The notes under the pieces are model-generated. The model saw only the letters and a list, made by a program, of their open reading frames with translations. It did not search any database and was not told the DNA's origin. Shown piece by piece: positions 21,060-32,379 of a stretch of 64,000 nt of DNA. The position numbers and the translations under genes were made by a program. Source of the stretch: Nelumbo lutea (Eukaryota; Streptophyta; Magnoliopsida; Proteales; Nelumbonaceae); assembly GCA_022828595.1 (NCBI GenBank), contig JAKGHH010000003.1:56471759-56535758 (forward strand), in the 5' to 3' direction. Position 1 is the first letter of the stretch. Each line of letters starts with the position of its first letter.

Positions 21060-23245
21060 GGCCCATGGAATGGCTTTTTTTTTTGTATTTTTATGTAATT
21101 TTTGTTATTTTTCATCAATTTTTATGTTTTTCTAATTTTTCGTGTATTTCTTTGTTTTTTGTAATTTATATTATTTTTCTCATTTTCTATGTTTTTTATA
21201 ATTATTTTTCATTTTTTATTTTTTTCTTTAATTTATGTTATTTTCTACAATTTCTATCTTTATTTGTATATTATGTATTTTTTATAGTTATACTTGTCTA
21301 GAATTTATGTATTATGTGAAAATTTAATGGGTTCGGCAGGTTGGATTGGGTTGAACCCAAAATGGGTCATTAACAAGTTGATTGGTATGGTGCCCACCCA
21401 ATGGCTTTTTAGAAAGGACAATTTTTTTTTTGCCAACTACTATCATGCACCCTCATATAAAATTGGGATATGTTGGAAAAACCAAAAACTAAGGGGTAGA
21501 ATTGGTATGAAAAATCAAGGTCTTTCGACCACACTAATTGAATCATTCTCATTTTTTATATATGGTAGTAGATATAAATTCTTATTTTTATTCTACAAAA
21601 TTTGTTCATTTTTCTATAATTTATGGTTTTTCTTATTTTTTTTGTAATTTATGCTTTTTTCTTCAATTTTATGTGTTTTTATTTTTTTTTGTAAATTTCT
21701 TTATGTTTCTTTGTTTTTATGTAATTTATATTATTTTCTTCATTTTTTTTGTGTTTTTTCACAATTATTGTGCAATGACAATATATACAATGGAAAAAAA
21801 TAGAAAGTTGAGGGTAAAGTTTGAAAGTAAAATCAGGGTTTTTTGATCAAACCAATTGCAACATTCTCATTTTTTGGTATGGTATAGATTTGTAATTTAT
21901 GTTATTTTTCTTAATTTTTTATGATTTTCTATGTATTTCTTTGTTTTTTGTAATTTATATTATTTCTTCATTTTATGTGATTTTTCTTAATTATTTTGCA
22001 ATGACATATATATAATGGAAAAAAAATAGAAAGTTAAGGATAAAGTTGGAAAGTAAAATCAGGATGTTTTGACCAAACCAATTGCAACATTCTCTTTTTT
22101 TTAGTATGGTATAGAAATTTCTATGAATTTCTATATTTTGTTAGTAAATTTTCTATGCATTTCTTTGTTTTTTTGTAATTTATATTCTTTTCTTCATTTT
22201 ATGTTTTTCACAATTCTTTTGCAATGGCAATATATACAATGGCAAAAAATAGAAAGTTGAGGGTAAAGTTCAAAAATAAAATCAAGGTTTTTTTTACCAA
22301 GGTTTTTAAAACCGAATCGGACAATGAACCGATCAGGGGTCTGGTTCCTGGGTCGAACGGTTCGATCGTTCAAACCGAATGGACGACCCATTCTGACAAA
22401 AAATAAAAAAATGTAAAAAAATAAAAATTGGCCAAACCATTGAACGGTTCAAACCGATCAATTGGTTTGCAATTGACCAAAACAATTGCAACATTCTCAT
22501 TTATTTAGTATTAAATTAATATTAATATTAATTCAATAAGAGGTGTCTTTTGTATTCTTTTCAAGTTTTAGTGTTTAGATGATTTCACATGCACTATGTT
22601 AATCCTAAGTAAGGTTCATGAATTTTTAATTTTTATTCTAAATATCTTGGTGAATTTATAGAATAATTGACCGATATATGATTTCAGCAAAAGCAATAAT
22701 AACGATAGATTATTGGTTATGGGATCTCCAATCACCATTTAACAGTCCTTATATTTCATGTGTGTAATTGATGAGAATTTATGGATGGTTTAAATGAGTT
22801 AAATGAAAATAGTATGTAGCAACAAGGTCAGCACCGAAGAGTGCTCGTGGCCATTTATGATAAGATCAAATACTTGAATGATCAAAAAAGAACATTGGAA
22901 AACAAAAATTATTGAGGGTAAAGATGGAAAGTAAAATCAAGATACAACCATGTTACCAGTTTGCACTCTCATTTTTTATCGTTGGAAAAAGTTTGATGGA
23001 CAGCGTATGGCCTCATGAATCATGATAGTTAAATAAATTACTGGAAAACAAAAATTATAAAGGGTAAAAGGGGAAAATAAAATCAGGCTCTTTTACTAAA
23101 ACTTAGCATAGGGCCTCAGGAATCATGATAGTTAAATAAATTACTGAAAAAACAAAAATCATAAAGGGTAAAAAGGAAAAGTAAAATCAGACTTTTTGAC
23201 TAAAAATTGTTACCATCCTCATTTTTATAAATGGTATAGATAAAT
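21060..23245 (+). repeat. Degenerate T-rich tandem repeat tract
   Basis: A recurrent block (AATAGAAAGTTGAGGGTAAA, then AAAGTAAAATCAGG, then CCAATTGCAACATTCTCATT, then GGTATGGTATAG) occurs at about 21790-21888, 22015-22113 and 22240-22505 with a period near 225 bp. Weaker versions lie at 21483-21570, 22910-22980, 23045-23085 and 23158-23240. The blocks are separated by TTTTGTAATTTATATTATTT-type filler. In the third block a CGGTTC/GAACCG-rich patch (about 22300-22480) interrupts the unit. ORFs here are low-complexity Phe/Leu/Tyr strings, not genes. Confidence 0.65.
22998..23190 (+). repeat. Direct duplication within the T-rich tract
   Basis: GCCTCATGAATCATGATAGT and GCCTCAGGAATCATGATAGT begin two copies (about 22998-23085 and 23107-23190) that share ATAAATTACTG and AAAGGGTAAAA blocks. 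Period about 105 bp. Confidence 0.6.
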
Positions 23246-24074
23246 ATAAGTAGGAGGGGTTCGAAGCTTTCCACAAGAATGACCCACCTTAATTTCCACA
23301 AGTGTCCCTTCTCCATTAATTTGGTTAAAAATTTTGGCATCTAGACAAGTAGACAAAACATGAGAATTGTATCTCAAATTATAGCCAACAGAACTCCCTT
23401 TTGTAAATTGTCCTTTCATGTGATAGTAATCCAAGATGATATCTTTACACATTTAGGAAAAACAAAATCTTACATGTTGATGAGCTCTCCCTTGATATGC
23501 ATTTTAAATGTTTCCCGTCTTCCTTATTAAGTTTTGTTCGCCAATATAATTGATTTTGTTTTTGTTTCTAAAAAATAAATAACAAAAACAAATTCATGCA
23601 TATTGAGAAAAAATAATATTTAGTATTGCTTTTTTTTTTTAAATAAAAAGCTGCCACATCAGAAAAAAATAATACATTTTTATTTATGTAGCAGTAACTA
23701 GGGGGTGCTACTTGTGCGGTTTGGGTCAGGGTGAAGGTCGACCCAAGCCCAACCCCAAAGCTGCAAACCTTGCATTCAAGACTGGCCCAACCCGAGGTTA
23801 AGCCCACCCTAAGCTTCACCCAACACAACTTGGGTTGTGCATGTGCATACTTTAACATATTAACATGTATACAAAATATATATACATACATATATATATT
23901 GGACGGATTCAGGTTAGGCTCGGGCTACCTGAGGCCTCAACCTAAGCCCAACCTACAGACCAAAAACTTAGGTCCAACCCCTGCAAAATCTTGAATTGGG
24001 TTGGGTCAGACTCAGATTGGATCCACCCAAGTTGCACCTTTAGCAATAACCATAGACATAGGAAAATGCTCCCT
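23246..24074. other. Gene-free interval
   Basis: No recognisable gene. 23700-24050 is a patch of GGGTTGGGTC/AAGCCCAACC-type words, part of a hairpin-like low-complexity repeat. ORFs in this patch on both strands are compositional. Confidence 0.45.
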
Positions 24075-24186
24075 TAGGCTATGTTTGGTTTGATAGAAAA
24101 CAAGAGAGAAACAGAAATTTGAGGGAAAGTTCTTAATATATTTTGCGAAATACTCAAGAACTTTCCCTCAACTTTCTGTTTCTCTC
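24075..24186. repeat. Foldback MITE (TAGGCTATGTTTGGTTTG family)
   Basis: The left arm 24104-24134 (AGAGAAACAGAAATTTGAGG core) pairs with the right arm 24157-24186 (CCTCAACTTTCTGTTTCTCT core). The distal right end (ACCAAACATAGCC) has been lost. Confidence 0.65.
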
Positions 24187-24862
24187 ATATTTCAAAAAAC
24201 AATATAAGTTTTTTGAACCATCAAAATTATGGTTTTTTTAAACAAAAACAAATATAGTATAAGAATTATATGATTTATGGAACACATGCTATTAAATAAC
24301 CAGATGAAAACATATTTTTAAAATCAGAAATTCTAGAACATGTTTTTGTTTCAGTTTTGAAAATAGTAAATACATACACAACAAAAAATATGTTTTCTTG
24401 TGTTTTTGTTTTGAGAAACAATCTGTTTTCGAATTAGATGATTTTGATTTGTTTTTGGAACCAGCAACAAGAAAAACAACTCACATTATAGAATGCGTTG
24501 TAAATTGTTCGTCCTGTTAAGAGAGTGGTAAATTGTTTACTGAAAAATCATGCAAGGAAATACCCCTTTCATGTTTGTTTGCAAATAAAGCTGGCTAGAA
24601 ATGAAGTGATTTTTCTTTTTCTTTCCTTTCTTTTTTTCCCCTGAGGCAATATTTGCAATTTTATTCTAAAATTTCTTGCTAGCCATGCTCACTTGACAAC
24701 AAAAATTATAAAATTCCACCACCATTTACAAAATTATAAAATGCCACCAGGAAAGTCATCCCTCAACATTAAAAATTGCAGTGCTGGGCTTCTCTGGATT
24801 TTATGACTCTTGAGTATGAAACATTTAAGAATGTAATTAATACTAGGATTGTTGCAAAATTC

Positions 24863-25065
24863 CAAAAGTGATTCACAAATGAGCTCGGATCTCCTACCCA
24901 CAGGACACTACAAAAGTGATTCAAATGAGCTCGGATCACCTACCCACAGAACACTATAGCTGTACATTGGAAACATCTTCCGTATTTACATGTTACCATT
25001 TATGGGGAGATGTACAGCTGTAGTGTCATGTGGATAGGAGATCCGGATTCGATTCAAATAGGTCC
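24863..25065. repeat. Foldback with a duplicated arm
   Basis: AAAAGTGATTCA followed by AATGAGCTCGGATC(T/A)CCTACC occurs twice in direct orientation with a 48-bp period (24863-24910 and 24911-24955). This arm pairs with GGTAGG-like sequence and GGATAGGAGATCCGG at 25030-25047, around a TTGGAAACATCTTCC...GGGGAGATGTAC core. Confidence 0.6.
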
Positions 25066-25314
25066 TTTGAATCCCAAACATGCTTTGGCCTTTGGATACC
25101 TCTGCAACTACCTTCAGTTTTGTTTCCTTTTTTCTTTTTTTTTCTTTTTGTGTTTGCAATATGTTGAGTAACTAGACATTAATGAACATCTTTAACAAAC
25201 CCAACAATGTTTTCAATTGTTAATTTTTGTAGGCAAATAATTTACATTTGTAATGGGTTAAGTGCATCAGTGCATGTCTTCATGAAGAATCCCTGAACCT
25301 ACACTGTTGCATTA

Positions 25315-25530
25315 TGCCAAATTATCTTGATATTTTCTTCCCTTTGATAATTACTTGATATATGCATTGTACAAAGGTTAATGCTTCTTCAGGGGCTACA
25401 GTGTGAATGTTACATCCAATACTGCCAAATTATCTTGATATTTTCTTCCTTTTGATGATTACTTGATATATGCATTGTACAAAGGTTAATGCTTCTTCAG
25501 GGGCTACAGTGTGAATGTTACATCCAATAC
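25315..25530 (+). repeat. Tandem duplication, 108-bp unit
   Basis: TGCCAAATTATCTTGATATT starts both copies (25315 and 25423). They are nearly identical through GGGGCTACAGTGTGAATGTT to ATCCAATAC. Only about three differences, so the event is recent. Confidence 0.85.
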
Positions 25531-28500
25531 TGTCTATGTAAATAGAAGTCATGATAAGATGAGCTAAGCCTGACTCCCATTGAAAAAATCCAAGTCTTAT
25601 CCCCTCCACCCTTAAAATTCTCCCCCTTGGGAACTGATCCATTTCGTGAGCATGGATCTTTAATACCAAGTAGATAACTCCACCATCCAGTCAAATTCTG
25701 AGCATCTTGGTGACCATTTTGGCTCACAGCCTAATCCTTGTCTGGAATCCAAACACCAATGCAGTGACAGATCTTCATCTTTCTTGCAAGAATTAATTTT
25801 CTTTTATTTAAAACCATTAGTTAGATGCAGGAATACACATACTTTAGAATGTTTTGACGTGCCAAAAGTCTGATAACAGGGATTGACTCCAGTGACTGAG
25901 TGTCAACATCCTGCACAACACCACTATGTTCATCCAGCATTATTGGCTTAAATCACAGATAAACCTTTTTAAGATAATAGCTACAGGCACCAAGCCTTAG
26001 GGAGCAAATATCAACATCCAGGCATCCAATACCACCTTGGTTCATCAAATTCAGAAAGATTTCCAGAATATGACATAGAGGTACTAGTGAATAGACCTTG
26101 GCAAATGGGAACTATGCCTCTCGGTTCTGATGGAGGGCCATATGTTGTTTACTGGTACTAGTGAAGTTTTTAGAAACTCCTCTCCCCAAGCTGGATAAAT
26201 TCTTCTCTGTGAGAAAGGAAACTTCTCGTTAGAAACCACATCTATGAGTGGTCAACAAGTTTGAAATGTGACAACTTTTTACAGATCACAAGGAAAAGGA
26301 TATTACTGTCTAGTAGTCTTTAGCGGCAGCATTATTAAGCATAGATGGAGACATTCCACTGACTCAGAGAAAGAAGAAAGAAAAATTGTGGGTATCATAC
26401 TGCTATTCGAAACCTTTTTGTTGGGTCTAACAACATATCAACCCTTAACAACTAAGCCTCAGGCTCAACAAGAGGAACAACAGTGAAAATATTATTTGCA
26501 CCAGGTTTAATGTTCTGAAATATAAAATACATGCAACATTGTCATTGGGTTCACATACCCTGGTGTTTGACCTATATATTTATGTCATACTGCTGGTTAT
26601 ATTGAAATCATCTTAACTTGTTATCTTTTCTATCATCCTCACATTTTATGTGTGTACGTTAATGAATCCCATAAAGATGCTTACGATGTTGGCACTATAA
26701 CAATGACCTCACAAAATGCTAAATAACTTTTTCAATCTTCAAACAACAGATAGTGGGAACAAATATCACATGTGAGAAGATCAAAAAGCTCCATAATTTA
26801 CATGCTGGAACAGAGAAATGGTTTCAAAATAACTGTAACCCCTACAAGTTGAAACATAGGGTACTTCAATTATGATTGTCAATTTACAAGACAAGCTGAA
26901 GCACCAACAAAGAATGGGATGTAATGATGCACCACAGTATAAAAAAGGATATACATATAATGCAAGTATAGCAGTTTCTCCAAGATGATGCCCTTTCCAA
27001 TGTGGTACATAAAAAACGAATGTTGACAATCTAACCAATGAAAGATCATTAAAATGGGCCATTGATGGATCATCAATCTGAACATTAACTCAACCTTAAT
27101 GGTCATCAAACCAACGAAGAATTTGTTATGTGCTTATATTTTGTATCATGACTTCCATCAAAAGAGGCTGTTGCCATGTTTTCAACATCTAGTGTCATGT
27201 GTTACTAATAATACAATGAAGTGGGGCTTCTGTGGTTGCAATTAATCTAAAAAAAAAGAATGAAATAACCATGAGAATAAACCTCCATGGAAAAATTCCA
27301 ACAGGGCAACAGGGTCCAGAAGCATTTCCAAAAGTAGTCATCTGGACGCACTTACCATTCAAATTCAACCACCATTATTTCACATGCCTTGTATAATTCA
27401 TGTTTACTCTCACAATAAAGTGGCCTAGGAAATCAACCTCATGATTGTAATATAAAATTGTTATCTATCACATCAAGGATTCCAATAGCATGTAGACTAA
27501 AAGTTATCTATTGGTATAATGCCACTCTTGTGTGCTTTAAAAGAGATTGAACTTCAAAATGATAACATATGGTAAAGTAAAATTGTTTTGGGAAATGGCT
27601 CTACCTTTTGAATCCACATAAAAGGACAGCTACCATTTCCTGTAATCATTCATGTCATATATACATTTTTTTTGGCATTTATCATACACAATTTGAATCA
27701 GTGCTTTAAAGCACCAAAATTCAACTTTCAATATCATCAAATTGAGTTCATTTTGAGACACAAGATTAAATAAATTATTAATCACAATTGAAATATAAGC
27801 AAGATCAAAAAAATAAGCAAATAAGTTCCTACCAAATATGTGAACTTAGATAGACCATTACCCAAATGCTGGTCATCAACCCATGGATCTTAAGAGGGGT
27901 GGACTGTATACAGACCTAACCTCTGGCATTTTTAACATCTAAGTGGCTACGTTCAAATACAAACCCACACTTTGGCAATATGGCCATGCTCATCTAAGTG
28001 GCCATGTTTATTTTGAGACACAAGATTGGATAAATTAATACCACAAGTATAAAAAAGATAATAAAAAAATCAAATAAATAGTAAAAATAAGAAAGGCAAA
28101 ATACAGATAAATTCCAACCAAATATGATGAGCTTAGATACACCATTACCCAAATGCTGGTCATAAATCCATGGATCTTAAGAGGGGTGGACTGTATACAA
28201 ACCCAACCACTAGCATTTTTAACATCTAAGTGGCCACATTCAGATTCAAGCTCACACTCTCATTCTTATCAGCCCAAGGTTTTATAATAGCACCAAGTAA
28301 CGGCTCCTAAATGTGAAGAATTCATATTCAATATACAAACCCCAGTAGGTCTATTGGCCTATTTTGCAAGCAAAGTCCACTAAATAGTGCTGACATTGAA
28401 AACATGGCCTCATATGGCTTAGAATGCATGATCTATTTCTTTAAGGGGATAAAATTCCAAACAGTAGAAGTAGCAACCACCTTTGAATAAGGAAATGCAG

Positions 28501-31339
28501 GGAAAGAGACCTTTAGGGGATGAAAGGGGAAACTATTTTTTTCCTTTTTTCTTTCTTTTCCTTTTCTATTTCTTTTCTTTTTGGAAAACTACTCTCCAAT
28601 TGCTTCCATCTAAGTTTTTATGAGGAAGACTGAACTGTGAGGATTCTATAATTTATCCATAAAACTAATAAAAAATTGGAAAAAAAAGTGCATTAGCCAT
28701 TTTCATCAGGAATAGTTAAGAATAGTTGCAAGTCATTTTTGAACTTGACACAGGATATTCAACATCTTTATCATGCAGCAGCAAGTATAACAAATCAATA
28801 GATAAAAGAACTTGAACTGCAATTTGGATTGAATTCAGAGTTTCAAGGGTATCTGGATAGATTCAATTGGGGACAACCTGTGAAGTTATAAAGTTGATTG
28901 GACTATTGTATTGGAAACTTAATTGAATCCACTTGTCTCAGTCAAGTTCTAGATTTACAACTATGAGTTCTAACTTGAATATTTTGCAACAGAAAATGAG
29001 ACAAATGTGGGCGGTCAGCAGGCCTTAAGTTGAATTGGAGCAAATGTCTGATAATAAGTCAGAAGTCAGAACCCCAAAACCATAGTCTCCATAAGGAATC
29101 TGATGAGTTACTGCCCTCCTCAGGAGCTACTTTGAGAGCAGCTCTGCCTCCTAAGAAAAAGAGAGGGAGAGAGAGAGATAGTTCTGAGAAATCATTAGCT
29201 CACATCTCCTCAGGAACTGCTTCGAGGGCAGCTCTGCCTCCTCACAAGCTGCACTGATATTTTATTTGGTGGTTCCAATATTTATAATCATTAGCCCATG
29301 TCTCACATGGACTGTTATAACAAACTAATGGCGTGGCTTTCTAACATAAACAAATCTGACAGGTGGTCCAGGCTTGCCATTAGAGGGAGATTTCTCAGCT
29401 GCTGCTCGAGCTGGACTGATCCTAGCTGATGGATCATGGGCCTGGATCTGTGTGGGCTGTTGCCTGCTTCCTGAGTCTTAACAAAATAAGCTTCTACTGC
29501 TTTTCTGACATTGCTTTCACCAATGCCTGTTTCAAAGGTTCATTAGGAAAAACTGTGCTGGTCAATTCTCTTTGGAAGCCTGTCCAGTCATTAAAGATAA
29601 TTTAAGGTGGTTGTAATATTCTGAGCATTTTTATTCTATCTGTTAGGTGTTTCAAATTTGTGAGTATTGCTTTCCAGTGAAAAATAATGAGATGATTGAG
29701 CATGAAAATAACTATTAGGACAAGGCCTTAAAACATTCCTTTGTTCCTTCGTAGGTTTTCAATGCATAGTTGGCTTTTGTTTTGGATAGAGATGGGCCCT
29801 ATTACAGAACTGTGATAACTTCAATGGGAAGTAAAGCCTTAAAACAGCCCTTTGTTCTTCACCCTAGGTGTTTTGTCTTTAGCATACACTTTGGTTGGTA
29901 ACTTCCAGTTTTTATAACCGGAGTTCTTTCATTGAAATTCCAGGGTGTCTCGGGGCCAGATACTAATCTAATGCAATTGTAGACCCTGTCCTAGAGGAAA
30001 ATTTTGAATACAGAAGCAGAACAGTAGCTTTGGGAGTGGAGACTCTATATTGCTATGGCTTAATTACTGTAACCTGTGAAAGGTCTTAATCAATAGGTTT
30101 GGGTTAGAAGGTCTGATGCAGGGTCAGATGGGCTAGAAAGATATTCTGGATCATAAAGAAATGGGGTTTGAAATCCAGGTCCAACTTCATCTCCTCACCT
30201 AATAGAAGCTTGGGAAGATCTTACCTCTCCAAGGGTGTCTAGTGAAGAGGATTTACTCCAATAGACAATTTAAATCTCACGATGCTTGGGAGTTAAGCAG
30301 AATGCATGGCAATAGGGTGAACTAGGTGGATCTGGTATGCTTCAAACACAATATTCCTGGAACAGAGATTTATTTCTTAGTGGTTGTTTACTCAAAAAAC
30401 TCCCTACATAAGACTAGTTCTCAAACTTTGTATTCTATTGTCTTGTTGTGTGTTTTCAAAGCCAGAATGAAAATTTCAACTACCTTTTTTGTCAACATAG
30501 CTTCTTTCATCTGATATACGAGAAAGGTTTCCAGAAGTGCACTTTGACTGGATACCAAATAAAAATACAGAGAGAGGAGGCAAGATGGATTTAACAAATT
30601 CAAGGGAAAAACAAATCCTGTCTTTGATTCCCAGGTTAGCCTTCTGAAGTCTGATCTACCATATCTGCATAGAACAAAATTCAAGAAGATTTGCTCACAA
30701 ATCTAAACCAGTGGAGGATATCTTCTCAGATATTCAATCTGATGAGTTCAAGCAAGAATATCTTCATCTTGAGCTTCCAGGCCAGATTCCACCCTTTCTC
30801 ATTTTATGATTCATGCTTGGAAGTTGGGATCTTCCTTGCACAATGACTCAAGGGAATAACAAGTTTGCTTTCTGTGTGCATGTGAAGATGAACTTTTACT
30901 GGAATTTGGGAAGCTTTAGTGATGGACTTCAACAGTATGCTCTTTTGGAACTTGTTCAGTTTCTTGGTTCCTGTCTTTTCAAATGAGGGCACTGTGTTGA
31001 TTAATCCCCCCTTTTTTTTCACTGTAAGGTGGTGTTTAGTATTCTGGTAGATACCCTTTCTTTTGGTTCTCGAATGCACCACGGAAAATAATAGCTTTGT
31101 ATTCAGGTCTGATTGGTGCATTGAGAAATGATAAGGGAAAAATAATAGCTTTGTATTCAGGTCCAATTGATCTAGATGTTTCACAAGGGCTGAAATCATG
31201 GAATTGATCAAGGGAGTGCAAAAGGCAAGGTGCTTGAACATTAAGACTAATTACTGAAGGAGATTCAAAGCTGGTTTTGGGATGGCCATAGAGAGAAGAG
31301 GAATTTGGTGGAACCAAACTATAACAATGAAAAGAAGAA
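25531..31339. other. Gene-free interval with a local tandem duplication
   Basis: No gene recognised. It contains the 27751-28262 duplication, a short repeated segment at 29108-29155/29206-29250 (both with CCTCAGGA then GCAGCTCTGCCTCCT), and a 55-bp-spaced repeat of AATAATAGCTTTGTATTCAG at about 31086 and 31141. An ORF of 145 codons at 30804-31241 (minus) has no recognisable domain. Confidence 0.45.
27751..28262 (+). repeat. Tandem duplication, about 260-bp unit, diverged
   Basis: Copies start TTTTGAGACACAAGATT at 27751 and 28011. Both contain CATTACCCAAATGCTGGTCA, ATCTTAAGAGGGGTGGACTG and CATTTTTAACATCTAAGTGG. An internal shift of about 26 bp shows later indels. Confidence 0.75.
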
Positions 31340-31470
31340 ATTTAGGTGCCTTACAAAAGACATGGAAGTGAGACTACATAGGGTAAAAAGAAGTGCAAAC
31401 TCCATGGCCAACAACTTAGCCAAACAGGGGGTGGGGAGAGATAAACTCTTTTGGGCACAGCTATAAGATA
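31340..31470 (+). pseudogene. RNase H-like (RVT_3) remnant
   Basis: The plus-strand frame reads VRLHRVKRSANSMANNLAKQ followed by GVGRDKLFW, matching the C-terminal helix of the plant RNase H-like domain (R-AN--AD-LAKQGV) found in LINEs and related proteins; the Asp of AD is Asn here. It ends in a stop just before the copia insertion at 31536. Too short to assign to an element. Confidence 0.45.
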
Positions 31471-31530
31471 ATGGAAAGCTATTGTGAGGAGAGGTAAGAG
31501 GGTTTATCTCTCACTGTTTCTATCTTAATC

Positions 31531-31535
31531 ATACC
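31531..31535. repeat. Target-site duplication of copia 1, left (ATACC)
   Basis: Identical to 36936-36940 on the other side of the element. Confidence 0.85.
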
Positions 31536-31824
31536 TGTTAATGTCAACTATGTAGGGGTATTTTTGTCTTTATGCTTATGTTTAAGTTGCTGATGTGTAA
31601 AGTTATATTAGATCTTATGTCCCTCACTTAAGTAGGGGCAAAGGTGTCATTTCCAGATTAATAGAAATATAAAAACAAATCTGGCCAAATGGGAGAGACT
31701 GATTTTCCTCTCTTGTTCAAACCAGAACTTTCTCTCCTTCTATTCTCCTCTCTCTCTTTTCCTCTTTCTTTTATTTCTGCTGTCATCACTCTAACAGAAT
31801 TCAAGGGCAGACCGAATTCTAATA
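31536..31824 (+). repeat. 5' LTR of copia 1
   Basis: 289 bp, TGTTAATGTCAACTATG...CTAATA. It contains CT-rich sequence near its 3' end. Confidence 0.92.
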
Positions 31825-31837
31825 TGGTATCAGAGCC
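31825..31837 (+). promoter_or_regulatory. Primer binding site of copia 1 (initiator Met-tRNA type)
   Basis: TGGTATCAGAGCC directly abuts the 5' LTR. This is the standard plant copia PBS complementary to the 3' end of initiator Met-tRNA. Confidence 0.9.
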
Positions 31838-32379
31838 AAACTGAGCAAATCGAAACTGCTCAGAATTTTGTTCTTTGCGCACCCAGTCTAGGGTTTTCTC
31901 TTGTTTTCTTTGCCATCAGTTGGAGATAAGGGAAAGGGATGAAAAGGAGTGATCACCCTCTTCCCTTGGAGGTTTCTATGCCTCCAGTCATGCAGTTTGT
32001 GGTTGGTTGCTGTGGTTTGTAAGAAGCCCTCCCCTAATCGATGAAGAGAAGAGGGCTGATTCGTGTGATGCAGTGGGTGCCTAGTGTGGTATGATTTTCT
32101 TGTGATTAGGTAAGAGGTTTCTATGCAATTTTTTTGTTGTGAATCAAATGATAAGTTTGTTTTAGATTGTATGGTGGGAATACAGGTTGTAGTGTGTTAG
32201 GATTTATGCAAATTTCAGTGTGATTCGAAGGGGGAGTGATCCTAAAACAGTGGTGAGTTTTTAGGTAGTCGTGTGGTAGGGTTGTGTTGTGGAAAGTGCA
32301 GTTTTCAGCAATAATAAGTGCTGAAAATAATGTGGTTCAGTATGCAGTGTGCCGAATTCAGCAATAACAGAATTCAGCA

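Noticed and set aside
21294..21846. 117- and 102-codon Phe/Tyr-rich ORFs
   Set aside because: Low-complexity translation of T-rich repeat DNA.
30270..30310. CTTGGGAGTTAAGCAG resembles part of 5S rRNA
   Set aside because: Only a dozen bases fit and the rest of a 5S gene (start, C box context, end) is absent.
30804..31241. 145-codon minus ORF
   Set aside because: Contains a repeated LNTKLLF piece that comes from a local DNA duplication; no family resemblance.
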